Assembly: GCF_001984575.1 (NCBI RefSeq)
Contig: NZ_LZNS01000001.1
Coordinates: 1,768,337-1,832,336 of the forward strand
Length of the DNA stretch: 64,000 nucleotides
Origin: Streptomyces sp. MP131-18
GTDB taxonomy: Bacteria; Actinomycetota; Actinomycetes; Streptomycetales; Streptomycetaceae
Reading direction: 5' to 3'
Positions 20,246 to 28,966 of this stretch are shown piece by piece (positions within the stretch are counted from its first letter, which is position 1; every line of letters begins with the position of its first letter). Under the pieces are notes generated by a model. It was given only the letters and a program-made list of their open reading frames with translations. It searched no databases and had not been told where the DNA came from. The position numbers were made by a program, and so were the translations under genes.

Positions 20246-20495
20246 GCCGGGGCGCGGCTCAGTTGATCGCGCAAGGGAGGTCCCTTGTGAAACGGGTGTC
20301 CTCGGTGGGTCGGCGTTCCAGGGGTCGAGGGGCGAGGGACGTGGTTGCCTTCTTACAGCCAGGTGTCATCGCCGGACAGCGTGCGGGAGGTCAGGGTGGT
20401 GCCGGCGGTATGCCACAGGTTGTGGAACAGGTCGTCCATGCGCAGGCGTGACCGGCAGCAGAAGCGTGGGCCTTCTGGTGCACCGCGCGGCCTCA
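20246..20495 (-). pseudogene. Decayed duplicate of the acyl-CoA dehydrogenase 3' end
   Basis: The DNA from about 20246 closely resembles the 3' end of the intact acyl-CoA dehydrogenase gene (from 20868): the same stretch around the stop codon, then CTCGGTGGGTCGGCG, and downstream AGGTTGTGGAACAGGTCGTC. On the minus strand the remnant encodes SRLRMDDLFHNLWHTAGTT and TLSGDDTWL followed by a stop, against SRLRVDDLFHNLWHNTDTT and VLSGDYTWLEEG in the intact protein; GAA has become TAA. Small indels shift the frame elsewhere. Only the C-terminal roughly 80 codons are present. Confidence 0.75.
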
Positions 20496-20880
20496 CAGGA
20501 CACAGGTCCATGTCGATGTCGAGCCCACTTCGCAGGAAGGGCCTATGACACCGGCGCCGCGCGTGAGCAGCAGCGCAGTCCGTAAGCACGCCGCACGCAG
20601 GGCTGCTTCCCCCGCACTGGTACTGGTGTCGACCCCGACCTGCTCGACCCGCGCTTCCCTCCAGTGGATCTTTTCGTCCGGAGCAGTGAACTGGCAGGCG
20701 TAGGCGCTGACGTCACGTATCACCAGCAGTGCGGGCTCGAACAGTTCCCGGGCCCGAGTCGGGGCCCGAGTCGGTTCCGGAGGGGGCGCGGTACGGCCCT
20801 GCGCGTACGGGGCGAAGCCCCAGGTGCCGTGGCGAGTGCCTGGAGTCGGAGAAACGGGAATGCCCGTGCCGGGGCGGGGC
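20496..20880. other. Intergenic stretch without a recognisable gene
   Basis: About 385 bp between the decayed duplicate and the intact acyl-CoA dehydrogenase. A minus-strand frame (20493-20723) is open for 76 codons but its sequence is not recognisable as a protein family and has no convincing ribosome-binding site. It may be further debris from the event that created the duplicate. Confidence 0.4.
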
Positions 20881-22782
20881 TCATTCGATCGTGCGGTGGA
20901 CGTTCTTGTGCAGGGCGGTGTCCTCGGTGGGGTCGGCGATCCAGGGGCCGGGGGTCGAGGGGTCGTGGATGCCTTCTTCCAGCCAGGTGTAGTCGCCGGA
21001 CAGCACGTGAGAGGCCAGGGCAGTGTCGGTGGTGTCGGTGTTGTGCCACAGGTTGTGGAACAGGTCGTCGACGCGCAGGCGTGACTGGCGGCAGAAGGCG
21101 TGGGCCAGTTGGTACGCCTCGCGGCCGTGGTCCTCGTGGGAGCGGAGGCGTTCGGCGTGGACGCAGGCCGCGGACATGGCGAAGAGTTCGGCGCCGATGT
21201 CCACGATGCGGCCGAGGAAGACCTGTTTGGTCTCCAGGCGGCCCTGCCAGCGGGACATCGCCATGAACGTGGCGCGGGCCAGGCGTCGGGAGGCGCGTTC
21301 GACGAAGCGCAGGTGTGCCGCCAGGTTGGGGTGGCGGGAGACGTGGAAGTCCCCGTAGGCCAGGGGGAGATGGCCGCGGCCGGTGGCCAGGGTGGGAAGC
21401 CAGCGGGCGTAGAAGAGGCCGGCGGCGGTGGCGGACTTCCGCTTTTGGGTGAAGGAGGAGTCGGGGTCGATGAGCCCGCCCGCGACCTTCAGGTGGGCGT
21501 CGACCGCCTCGCGGGCGATCAGCAGGTGCATGATCTCGGTGGAACCCTCGAAGATGCGGTTGATGCGCAGGTCCCGCAGCATCTGTTCGGCGGGGATGCC
21601 GCGTTCGCCGCGGGCGGCCAGGGAGGCCGCGGTCTCGTAGCCGCGTCCGCCGCGGATCTGGACGAGTTCGTCGGCGATCCGCCAGGCCATCTCGCTGCTG
21701 TAGAGCTTCGCGAGCGCGGCCTCGATGCGGATGTCGTGGCGTTCCTCGTCGGCCAGTTCGCCGGAGAGTTCGAGCACGGCCTCCAGGGCGAAGGTGGTGG
21801 CGGCGATGAAGGAGAGTTTGGCGCCGACCGCCTCGTGCTTTCCGACCGGGCGTCCCCACTGTTCGCGCGCACCCGACCATTCGCGGGCGATTTTCAGGCA
21901 CCACTTGCCCGCTCCGGTGCACAGGGCGGGGAGCGAGAGGCGGCCGGTGTTCAGGGTGGTCAGGGCGATCTTGAGGCCGGCCCCCTCGGCGCCTATGCGG
22001 TTGGCGGCGGGCACGCGCACGCCGCGGAGCCGGGTGACCCCGTTCTCGATGCCGCGCAGTCCCATGAACGCGTTGCGCTGCTCGACGGTGATGCCGGGCG
22101 AGTCGGCTTCGACGACGAAGGCGGTGATGCCGCGGTCGGGCACGCGCGCCATGACGACGAGCAGGTCGGCGACGACCCCGTTCGTGGTCCAGAGTTTCAC
22201 GCCGTCCAGCACGTAGCTGTCGCCGTCGGGGACCGCGGTGGTGGCCAGGCGTGCCGGGTCGGAGCCGACGTCGGGCTCGGTCAGCAGGAAGGCGGAGATC
22301 GCGCCGCGGGCGCAGCGTGGCAGGAACGCCTTCCGCTGTTCCTCGGTGCCGAACAGTTTGAGTGGCTGCGGCACTCCGATGGACTGGTGCGCGGAGAGGA
22401 GGGCACCGACGGCGGGGCTCGCGGTACCGACGAGGGCGAGGGCGCGGTTGTAGTGGACGTGGCCGAGGCCGAGGCCGCCGTACTCCTCGCCGATTTTCAT
22501 GCCGAACGCGCCGAGGTCGCGCAGCCCCGCGACGACTTCGTCGGGTATGCGCGCCTCGCGTTCGATCAGGCCGCCGTCGATGCGTTCGGCGCAGAACGCG
22601 CGCAGCCGGTCGAGGAAGCGCTCGCCCCGCCGCGCCCCGGGCCCTTCCGGGTCCGGCCGGGGGTGGATGAGGTCGAGCCGGAGCCGGCCGAGGAACAGTT
22701 CCTTGGCGAAGCTGGGCTGGTGCCAGTCCTGTTGCCGGGCGGCCTCGGCGACCCGGCGGGCTTCCCGTTCGGAGACGGTCAT
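20881..22782 (-). CDS. Acyl-CoA dehydrogenase family protein
   Basis: 633 aa, longer than the classical 380-400 aa enzyme. FAD-dependent alpha,beta-dehydrogenation of an acyl thioester is the family reaction; the substrate is not deducible. The ACAD core is visible: GAISAFLLTEPDVGSDPARLATTA (FAD/substrate loop), YVLDGVKLWTTNGVVADLLVV, RIGAEGAGLKIALTTLNTGRLSLPA and QIRGGRGYETAASLAARGERGIPAEQMLRDLRINRIFEGS. A helical C-terminal extension of about 180 residues follows, as in VLCAD/FadE-type enzymes. ATG at 22782 begins MTVSEREARRVAEAAR; a longer in-frame start at 22893 would put a regulator operator inside the coding sequence and is rejected. The gene is divergent from the LacI regulator. Confidence 0.9.
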   Translation of the reverse strand: MTVSEREARRVAEAARQQDWHQPSFAKELFLGRLRLDLIHPRPDPEGPGARRGERFLDRLRAFCAERIDGGLIEREARIPDEVVAGLRDLGAFGMKIGEEYGGLGLGHVHYNRALALVGTASPAVGALLSAHQSIGVPQPLKLFGTEEQRKAFLPRCARGAISAFLLTEPDVGSDPARLATTAVPDGDSYVLDGVKLWTTNGVVADLLVVMARVPDRGITAFVVEADSPGITVEQRNAFMGLRGIENGVTRLRGVRVPAANRIGAEGAGLKIALTTLNTGRLSLPALCTGAGKWCLKIAREWSGAREQWGRPVGKHEAVGAKLSFIAATTFALEAVLELSGELADEERHDIRIEAALAKLYSSEMAWRIADELVQIRGGRGYETAASLAARGERGIPAEQMLRDLRINRIFEGSTEIMHLLIAREAVDAHLKVAGGLIDPDSSFTQKRKSATAAGLFYARWLPTLATGRGHLPLAYGDFHVSRHPNLAAHLRFVERASRRLARATFMAMSRWQGRLETKQVFLGRIVDIGAELFAMSAACVHAERLRSHEDHGREAYQLAHAFCRQSRLRVDDLFHNLWHNTDTTDTALASHVLSGDYTWLEEGIHDPSTPGPWIADPTEDTALHKNVHRTIE

Positions 22783-22864
22783 GTCCACACACCTCGTCCC
22801 GATGAGCACTACTGGTGAGTATGTACCCGTTTCCGACCGGGTGAAAGCGCCTGTGAAAACATCG

Positions 22865-22878
22865 TTGAAGCGCTTCGA
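22865..22878. promoter_or_regulatory. LacI-type operator copy 1 (between acyl-CoA dehydrogenase and lacI-family gene)
   Basis: TTGAAGCGCTTCGA, a 14-bp palindrome with one mismatched pair, core GAAGCGCTTC. It lies 83 bp upstream of the acyl-CoA dehydrogenase start and about 100 bp upstream of the LacI-family gene. It matches three other copies in the window. Binding by the adjacent LacI-family protein is inferred from position and from the central CG typical of LacI operators. Confidence 0.75.
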
Positions 22879-22941
22879 TACATCTCTGGACACAGCCCAC
22901 TTGCCGGTCTAAGGTCAACGCGATTACATAGACAGCCGCTG

Positions 22942-22955
22942 TCGAAGCGCTTCAC
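22942..22955. promoter_or_regulatory. LacI-type operator copy 2 (immediately upstream of the lacI-family gene)
   Basis: TCGAAGCGCTTCAC contains the same palindromic core GAAGCGCTTC. It lies 27 bp upstream of the regulator start codon, a position expected for autorepression of the regulator and the coupled GH31 gene. Confidence 0.78.
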
Positions 22956-22981
22956 AACACCTCATTCCCACGGGAGAGCAG

Positions 22982-24031
22982 ATGGTCACTCTCGCCGAGG
23001 TCGCCCGGCATGCCGGCGTCTCCGCCAGCACGGTGAGCTACGTCCTCAGCGGCAAACGGACCATCTCCACCAGGACCAGGGAGCGCGTCGAGAAGTCCAT
23101 CAGGGAACTGGGCTACCACCCCAACGCGGGCGCCCGCGCGCTGGCGAGCAACAAGTCGAACATCATCGCCCTCATGATGCCGCTGCGCACGGACATGTAC
23201 GTGCCGGTGATGATGGAAATCGCCATCGCGGTGGCCACCACCGCCCGCGAACGCGGCCACGACGTCCTGCTGCTGACCGGCCAGGAGGGCCCCGAGGCGG
23301 TGCGGCGGGTGGTCGGCAGCGGGCTCGCCGACGCGATGATCCTCATGGACGTGGAGCTCGAGGACACCAGGCTGTCGCTGGTGCGCGAGTCCCCCCGCCC
23401 CGCGGTCCTCATCGGCCTGCCCGCCGACCCCAGCGAACTCACCTGCGTGGACCTGGACTTCGCCGCCACCGGCCGGCTGTGCGCGGAGCACCTGGCCGAG
23501 CTCGGGCACCGCGACGTCGCCGTGGTCGGCGAGGCCGCGGCCGTGTACGAGCGGCGCACCGGCTTCGCCGAACGCACCCTCCAGGGGGTGCGCGAGCGGG
23601 CGGCCGAGCTGGGCGTGCGCGTGCTGCACCGGCCGTGCGACGGGAGCTACGAGTCGACGGCCGGCACGCTGGCCCGCATCTTCGACGAACGCCCCGCCAC
23701 CAGCGCGGTCATCGTCCAGAACGAGGCCGCCATCGGCCCGATGCTCAGCCTGCTGCGCCAGCAGGGGCGGGCGGTCCCCGAGGACATCTCCGTGATCGCC
23801 GTGTGCCCCGAGCAGGTCGCCACGCAGCAGTCGGTCGCGCTGACCTCGGTGGCCATCCCGGCGCAGGAGATGGGCCGGCGGGCGGTCGAGCTGGTGATGG
23901 CCAAGGCCGGGGCGGCGGACGGCCGCGCGCCGACGGGGGCGGGGGCGGAGACCCTGATCGAGCTGCTTCCCCCGCAGTTGACCGTCCGGGCCAGCACCGG
24001 CCCGGCCCCCACCCCGACAGGAGCGCCGTGA
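22982..24031 (+). CDS. LacI-family transcriptional regulator, probable local repressor of the xyloglucan locus
   Basis: 349 aa. The N-terminal HTH is typical LacI: VTLAEVARHAGVSASTVSYVLSGKRTISTRTRERV, followed by the hinge helix region RELGYHPNAGARALASNKSN. The remainder is a periplasmic-binding-protein-like sugar-sensing domain (NIIALMMPLRTDMYVPVMMEIAIAV; FVxxR-like TSVAIPAQEMGRRAVELVMAKAG). RBS GGGAGAGCAG precedes ATG 22982. The stop overlaps the GTG start of the GH31 gene, so repressor and enzyme are coupled. Two palindromes lie directly upstream and two more in front of the importer and GH3 genes, making it the obvious binder. The inducer is probably an oligosaccharide, but this is not shown. 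Confidence 0.93.
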   Translation: MVTLAEVARHAGVSASTVSYVLSGKRTISTRTRERVEKSIRELGYHPNAGARALASNKSNIIALMMPLRTDMYVPVMMEIAIAVATTARERGHDVLLLTGQEGPEAVRRVVGSGLADAMILMDVELEDTRLSLVRESPRPAVLIGLPADPSELTCVDLDFAATGRLCAEHLAELGHRDVAVVGEAAAVYERRTGFAERTLQGVRERAAELGVRVLHRPCDGSYESTAGTLARIFDERPATSAVIVQNEAAIGPMLSLLRQQGRAVPEDISVIAVCPEQVATQQSVALTSVAIPAQEMGRRAVELVMAKAGAADGRAPTGAGAETLIELLPPQLTVRASTGPAPTPTGAP

Positions 24032-26067
24032 ACGACTCGTCCGCCGTATCCCTCGCCCAGTCCTCCCCCACCGTCGGGACCTTCCGGAGCAGCGCGGGCG
24101 CGCTGGAGTGGAGCGGCCGGCAGGAGACGTTGCGCCTGGAACCCTGGGGTCCGGACGGCATCCGGGTGCGGGCCGGGGTCGGCGGCCCCCTGCTGGACGG
24201 GCTGCCGGGGGCGCTGGCGGACGCGCCGGAGGAGACGGGCCCCGCCGTGGTGAAGATCGGCGACCGGCTGGCGACGCTGACCTGCGGGTCCATCACGGCG
24301 GAGGTGAGCGTCGAGGGCGAGGTCAGGTTCCTGCGCACCGCGGACGGCACGGAGTTGCTGGCCGAGGAGCGGGCGCACTTCTGGTGGCCGGGGCCGCGGC
24401 TCTACACCGCGACGGGGAACGGCTATCACCGGCTGGAGCAGCGGTTCGCGGCCTATCCGGGGGAACGGCTCTACGGCCTCGGGCAGCACCAGCACGGGAT
24501 GCTGGACCAGAAGGGCGCCGTGATCGACCTCGTGCAGCGCAACGCCGAGGTGTCGATCCCGGTGCTGACCTCGAACCGCGGCTACCTGCTGCTGTGGAAC
24601 AACCCGGCGATCGGGCGCGTGGAGCTGGCGCGGAACGGGACACGGTGGGTCGCGGACAGCGCCCGGCAGATCGACTACTGGATCACGGCGGGCACGCCCG
24701 CCCAGACGCAAGGCAGGTACACGGCCGTGACGGGCCGTTCGCCGATGCTGCCGGAGTGGGCCGCCGGGTTCTGGCAGTGCAAGCTGCGCTACCGCACGCA
24801 GGAGGAACTGCTCGGCGTCGCGCGGGAGTACAAGCGCCGCGGGCTGCCGATCTCGGCGATCGTCTGCGACTTCTTCCACTGGACGCATCTGGGCGAGTGG
24901 AAGTTCGACCCGGCCGAGTGGCCCGACCCGGCGGCCATGGTGCGGGAGCTGTCAGAGCTTGGCATCCGGCTGGTCGTCTCGGTGTGGCCCTCGGTCTCGC
25001 CGCTGAGCGAGAACCACCAGGTCATGGAGCAGCGGGGCTTCTTCATCGGCACGGAGTACGGTCCGATGGCGCACGCGGACTGGCCGGACAAGGAGGTCGC
25101 CGAGACGGTGCAGGTGGCGTTCTACGACGCGACCAACCCCGGGGCGCGGGACTTCGTCTGGTCGAAGGTGCGGGAGAACTACCTGGAGCCGTACGGCATC
25201 ACGGCCTTCTGGCTGGACGCCTGCGAGCCGGAGCTGAAGCCCGGTTTCCAGGCCAACCTGCGCTACCACGCCGGTCCTGGACTTGAGGTGGGGAACCTGT
25301 ACCCGCGGGAGAACGCCAGGACGTTCGACGAGGGGCTGCGGGCCTCGGGGGCGGGCGCGGACGAGGTGATCACGCTGAACCGTTCGGCCTGGGCAGGCAG
25401 CCAGCGGCACGGCGCGGCGCTGTGGTCGGGCGACATCGGCACGGATTTCGCGACGCTGCGGCGGCAGATCGCGGCGGGTCTGAACACCTCGCTGTCCGGC
25501 ATTCCGTGGTGGAACACGGACATCGGCGGCTTCCACGGCGGCGATCCGGAGGACCCGGAGTACCGCGAGGTGCTGGTGCGCTGGTTCCAGTTCGGCGCGC
25601 TTTCGCCGCTGATGCGGCTGCACGGCTTCCGCGACCCGGGGATGCCGCTGGGCCCGGAGATGACCGGCGGGCCGAACGAGGTGTGGTCCTACGGCCCCGA
25701 GGCGGGCGAGGTGCTGGAGTGGTACCTCGGGCTGCGGGAGCGGCTGCGGCCCTACGTGCTGGAGCAGATGAGGGCGGCGCACGAGGCGGGGCTGCCGCCG
25801 ATGCGGCCGCTGTTCCTGGAGTTCCCCGACGACCCGCGGGCGTGGGACGTGGCGGACGCCTACCTGTTCGGTCCCGACCTGCTGGTGGCGCCGGTGCTGG
25901 CGGCCGGGGCGCGGGAGCGCGCGGTGTATCTGCCGGCCGGGGCGCGGTGGACGGACGCCTGGACCGGCGCCGCGTACCCGGGAGGCGCCGAGGCGGTGGT
26001 GCCCGCGCCGCTCGACCGGATTCCGCTGTTCCTGCGGGACGGCGCGCGCCTGCCCGTCACGGGCTGA
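24028..26067 (+). CDS. GH31 glycoside hydrolase, probable alpha-xylosidase
   Basis: 679 aa, no signal peptide, so cytoplasmic. GH31 enzymes are retaining alpha-glycosidases. N-terminal beta-sandwich (about 1-230, with GERLYGLGQHQHGMLDQKG), then the barrel beginning LPEWAAGFWQCKLRYRTQEELLGVAREYKRRGLPISAIVCDFFHW. The nucleophile is Asp397 in FWLDACEPE; acid/base is Asp469 in WSGDI; IPWWNTDIGGFHGG and RLHGFRDPG complete the site. The GLPISAIVCDFFHW/WLDxxEPE arrangement favours alpha-xylosidase over alpha-glucosidase, and the surrounding xyloglucan-type genes support it, but specificity is inferred. GTG start overlaps the regulator stop (GTGA). Confidence 0.9.
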   Translation: MNDSSAVSLAQSSPTVGTFRSSAGALEWSGRQETLRLEPWGPDGIRVRAGVGGPLLDGLPGALADAPEETGPAVVKIGDRLATLTCGSITAEVSVEGEVRFLRTADGTELLAEERAHFWWPGPRLYTATGNGYHRLEQRFAAYPGERLYGLGQHQHGMLDQKGAVIDLVQRNAEVSIPVLTSNRGYLLLWNNPAIGRVELARNGTRWVADSARQIDYWITAGTPAQTQGRYTAVTGRSPMLPEWAAGFWQCKLRYRTQEELLGVAREYKRRGLPISAIVCDFFHWTHLGEWKFDPAEWPDPAAMVRELSELGIRLVVSVWPSVSPLSENHQVMEQRGFFIGTEYGPMAHADWPDKEVAETVQVAFYDATNPGARDFVWSKVRENYLEPYGITAFWLDACEPELKPGFQANLRYHAGPGLEVGNLYPRENARTFDEGLRASGAGADEVITLNRSAWAGSQRHGAALWSGDIGTDFATLRRQIAAGLNTSLSGIPWWNTDIGGFHGGDPEDPEYREVLVRWFQFGALSPLMRLHGFRDPGMPLGPEMTGGPNEVWSYGPEAGEVLEWYLGLRERLRPYVLEQMRAAHEAGLPPMRPLFLEFPDDPRAWDVADAYLFGPDLLVAPVLAAGARERAVYLPAGARWTDAWTGAAYPGGAEAVVPAPLDRIPLFLRDGARLPVTG

Positions 26068-26092
26068 GCCGGGCGCCGTCCCGCCATGGGCT

Positions 26093-26133
26093 CCCCGCCC
26101 ACCCGCCCCGTGCAGGGGAGCGGGTGGGCGGGG
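26093..26133. terminator. Strong hairpin 1 between convergent GH31 and GH12 genes
   Basis: A perfect 14-bp stem (CCCCGCCCACCCGC at 26093-26106 with GCGGGTGGGCGGGG at 26120-26133) and a 13-base loop. It stands 26 bp after the GH31 stop codon. It can form on either strand and probably terminates the LacI-GH31 transcript. Confidence 0.75.
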
Positions 26134-26176
26134 GCAACGCGGCCCGGCGCTCCCTTCGGGCCGCGGGTCTTCGGCC

Positions 26177-26216
26177 GGCCCCACCGCACCTGCGGTGCGC
26201 GCGGTGCGGTGGGGCC
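26177..26216. terminator. Strong hairpin 2 between convergent GH31 and GH12 genes
   Basis: A perfect 14-bp stem (GGCCCCACCGCACC at 26177-26190 with GGTGCGGTGGGGCC at 26203-26216) and a 12-base loop. It stands 15 bp after the GH12 stop codon on the opposite strand and probably ends the importer-GH42-GH12 transcript. Confidence 0.75.
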
Positions 26217-26231
26217 GCGTCGTCGCCTGCC

Positions 26232-26936
26232 TCAGCCCTCGCTGACGCTGAAGTCGTTGGTGACGAACTCGAGGCCGCCGGCGGACGAGGTGATCTCGTA
26301 GCCGAACTGCACGTCCCCGATGACGGTGTCCTGGCTCATCCAGCCCTGCTCGGTGATCCAGTCGAGGATCGGCAGAATGTCGACGTCGCCCTGCGAGGAG
26401 TTGCCCTGGCGCAGGAACGAGTAGACGTTGTTGGCGCCGTTGCTGCCGTTGTAGACGTCCCACGTGTGGCCGCCGAGGGTGGCCTCGCCGACGGGGTTGC
26501 CGAGCGGGCCGACGGGTCCCGTCCAGTTCATCCAGAGCATGATCTCGTGGTCGTAGTTCTCGTCCCAGACGTCGAACGTCGTGTTGTAGGCGCCGCTGTC
26601 CGGGACGGTGACGTCGTAGTTCGCGCTCAGCGAGCCGATGTCGCCGATCGGCTCGCCGACGATCCACTTGGCATTGGGGTAGGACTTGATGCCGCCGGTG
26701 TTGGGGTGGTCGGCGGTCACGGACCACTGCGAGCCCGAGTCGGCGGCGATGCACTGGCTGCCCGCGCCCGAGCCCCAGATGTTGTTGTAGACGATGTAGC
26801 CGTCGCCGGGCTCCCAGTTGCCCCACTGGTCGCAGGACTCCCAGGCGGCTGCGGCGTTCGCGGTGCCGGCGGTGAGGCCGGCACCGGTGATCACCGCGGT
26901 CGTCAGGGCGGCGGTGGTGAGAACGAGTCGTTGCAT
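26232..26936 (-). CDS. Secreted GH12 endoglucanase / xyloglucanase
   Basis: 234 aa. Sec signal peptide at the N-terminus (MQRLVLTTAALTTAVITGAG, cleavage near TANAAAA). The mature 200 residues are a single GH12 jelly-roll: YIVYNNIWGSGAGSQCI, GIKSYPNAKWIVG, DHEIMLWMNWTGPVGPLGNPVG (nucleophile Glu131) and FGYEITSSAGGLEFVTNDFSV (acid/base Glu214). GH12 members cleave beta-1,4-glucan or xyloglucan internally; the genes around it favour xyloglucan. No carbohydrate-binding module. Its start lies inside the 3' end of the GH42 gene (34-bp overlap), so it is the last gene of the operon and translationally linked. Confidence 0.9.
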   Translation of the reverse strand: MQRLVLTTAALTTAVITGAGLTAGTANAAAAWESCDQWGNWEPGDGYIVYNNIWGSGAGSQCIAADSGSQWSVTADHPNTGGIKSYPNAKWIVGEPIGDIGSLSANYDVTVPDSGAYNTTFDVWDENYDHEIMLWMNWTGPVGPLGNPVGEATLGGHTWDVYNGSNGANNVYSFLRQGNSSQGDVDILPILDWITEQGWMSQDTVIGDVQFGYEITSSAGGLEFVTNDFSVSEG

Positions 26937-28948
26937 GTGCGGCTCCGTTCGGTGTGGGGGGTGAGCACGGCCGCGCCGTGGCGTTCCAGGGTGATCCCGT
27001 CGCCGTGGCCGCGGCCGGTGAGCAGGTCGGTGTGGGGGTGGTGCAGGGGGATCGTGACCTGCCCGGGTCCGTGGTTGAGGAGGAAGAGGTGCGCGCCGCG
27101 CCGGACGGCCTCCACGCCGGGGGGCGCGTCCGGCAGCACGGGCCCGACGCCCGCCTCGCGGGCGGCGCCGGCCAGCAGCGCGCCGAGTGCGGGCCGCTCC
27201 AGGAGGGTGGAGACGTACCAGGCCGTGCCGCGGCCGTGGGAGTGCCGGGTGAGCGCGGGGCGGCCGGACAGCTCGCCCTCCGCGTAGGCGGCGACGACGT
27301 CGGCGCCCGCGGGCTCCAGGTCCTCGCTCCAGATGCGGCCCGCGGTGCCGTCGGTGAGCCGGACGGCGACGCCGGCTTCCAGCGGCCACCACTCGTGCAG
27401 CGTGGCGAGGCCGAGGACCTCGCGCAGCCTGGCGTCGATCCCGCCCTCGCGGACGCGGTCGTCGGCGTCGGCGATGCCGGTGAAGAAGCCGCAGACGAGG
27501 GTACCGCCGCCGCGCACGTAGGCCGCGATGTTGTCCAGGGCGGCGTCGGTGAGGAGGTACAGCTGCGGGATGACGACCACCGGGTAACGGGTGAGGTCGG
27601 CCTCGGGGTGCGCGAAGTCGCAGGTGAGGTTCTGCTCCCACAGGGCGTGGTGCCAGGCGGCGAGGATGTCCGGGTAGTTCAGCTCGGCGGAGGGCCGGCC
27701 CGGCTGCTGGGAGGCCCACCACGCGGACCAGTCGTGCAGGACGGCGACGCCCGCCGTGACGTGCGTGCCGTGCACGGGCGTGAGGTCGTGCAGCTCCGCG
27801 CCCAGCTCCCGGACGTGCCCGAAGACGCGGGAGCCCTCCCCGGCGTGCGGGAGCATCGCGGAGTGGAACTTCTCGCTGCCCTGCCGGGAGGCGCGCCACT
27901 GGAAGAAGCACAGCGCGTCCGCTCCGCGGGCGACGGCCTGGAGGGACCACAGGCGCATCTGGCCCGGGGACTTCGGCCGGTTGACCGGCCGCCAGCTGAC
28001 CGCGGACGCCGCCTGCTCCATCAGCATCCAGGGGCCGCCGGCCTGGGAACGGGTGAGGTCCTGGACCAGCGCGCCGTACGCGGCTCCCCCGGGGTCGTCG
28101 TGCCCGGCGGCCGGGTCGGGGTAGACGTCGACGGAGACGACGTCCTCCTCCGCGGCCCAGCGCCAGCCGTCCTGCCCGGCGAACAGCGGCATGAAGTTGG
28201 TGGTGACGGGCACGCCGGGGCTGTGCGCGGCGACGATGTCGCGTTCCGCGGTGAAGCACTCCAGCAGCGCGTCGCTGGTGAACCGGCGGAAGTCCAGGGC
28301 CTGCGTCGGGTTGATGAAGTACTGGGCGCGGCGCGGCGGGACGACCTCCTCCCACGAGTCGTAGCGCTGGCTCCAGAATGCCGTGCCCCAGGCGGTGTTC
28401 AGGCCGTCCAGGCTGCCGTAGCGGTCGCGCAGCCAGACCCGGAAGTGGCGGGCGCTGGTGTCGCACCAGCAGGCGGTGCCGTACTCGTTGTTGATGTGCC
28501 ACATCCGCAGCGCCGGGTGGCCGCCGTAGCGGCGGGCGAGGTCGTCGGCGATGGCGGCGGCGTGCTCGCGGTAGACCGGCGACGAGGCGCAGAACTGGTT
28601 GCGCGAGCCGTACCAGACGACCGTGCCGTTCTCGTCGCGCGGCAGGGTCTCGGGGTGGCGGGCGCCGAGCCAGGGGGGTGGCGAGGCGGTGGGGGTGGCC
28701 AGGCAGACGCCGATGCCGTGGTCGTGGAGCAGGTCGAGGACCCGGTCGAGCCAGCCGAAGTCGCGTGCGCCGGGGCGCGGTTCGAGGCTGGCCCAGGAGA
28801 AGACGCCGACGGTGGCGAGGTTGACGCCCGCCTCCTTCATCAGGCGGACGTCGTCCTGCCACACCTCGGGTGGCCACTGTTCGGGGTTGTAGTCGCCCCC
28901 GAACAGCAGCTTCCCCCGGGTGGCGTCGTGCAGCGCGGCCATGGTCAT
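26903..28948 (-). CDS. GH42 beta-galactosidase
   Basis: 681 aa, no signal peptide, cytoplasmic. GH42 retaining beta-galactosidase: starts LLFGGDYNPEQWPPEVWQDDVRLMKEAGVNLATVGVFSWA; acid/base Glu155 in WHINNEYG; nucleophile Glu311 in LMEQAAS; then a trimerisation domain (VPQLYLLTDAALDNIAAYVRGGGTLVCGFFTG) and a C-terminal beta domain. It would remove beta-1,2-galactose from imported xyloglucan oligosaccharides (inference from context). ATG 28948 has AGGAGGAGAT upstream on the coding strand. It follows the second permease gene by 18 bp. Its last 11 codons overlap the GH12 gene. Confidence 0.93.
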   Translation of the reverse strand: MTMAALHDATRGKLLFGGDYNPEQWPPEVWQDDVRLMKEAGVNLATVGVFSWASLEPRPGARDFGWLDRVLDLLHDHGIGVCLATPTASPPPWLGARHPETLPRDENGTVVWYGSRNQFCASSPVYREHAAAIADDLARRYGGHPALRMWHINNEYGTACWCDTSARHFRVWLRDRYGSLDGLNTAWGTAFWSQRYDSWEEVVPPRRAQYFINPTQALDFRRFTSDALLECFTAERDIVAAHSPGVPVTTNFMPLFAGQDGWRWAAEEDVVSVDVYPDPAAGHDDPGGAAYGALVQDLTRSQAGGPWMLMEQAASAVSWRPVNRPKSPGQMRLWSLQAVARGADALCFFQWRASRQGSEKFHSAMLPHAGEGSRVFGHVRELGAELHDLTPVHGTHVTAGVAVLHDWSAWWASQQPGRPSAELNYPDILAAWHHALWEQNLTCDFAHPEADLTRYPVVVIPQLYLLTDAALDNIAAYVRGGGTLVCGFFTGIADADDRVREGGIDARLREVLGLATLHEWWPLEAGVAVRLTDGTAGRIWSEDLEPAGADVVAAYAEGELSGRPALTRHSHGRGTAWYVSTLLERPALGALLAGAAREAGVGPVLPDAPPGVEAVRRGAHLFLLNHGPGQVTIPLHHPHTDLLTGRGHGDGITLERHGAAVLTPHTERSRTCNDSFSPPPP

Positions 28949-28966
28949 CTCCTCCTGTACTCGCCG

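Noticed and set aside
20881..22893. Longer start for the acyl-CoA dehydrogenase (22893)
   Set aside because: The extra 37 codons would include the palindromic operator at 22865-22878 and are not similar to the family N-terminus.
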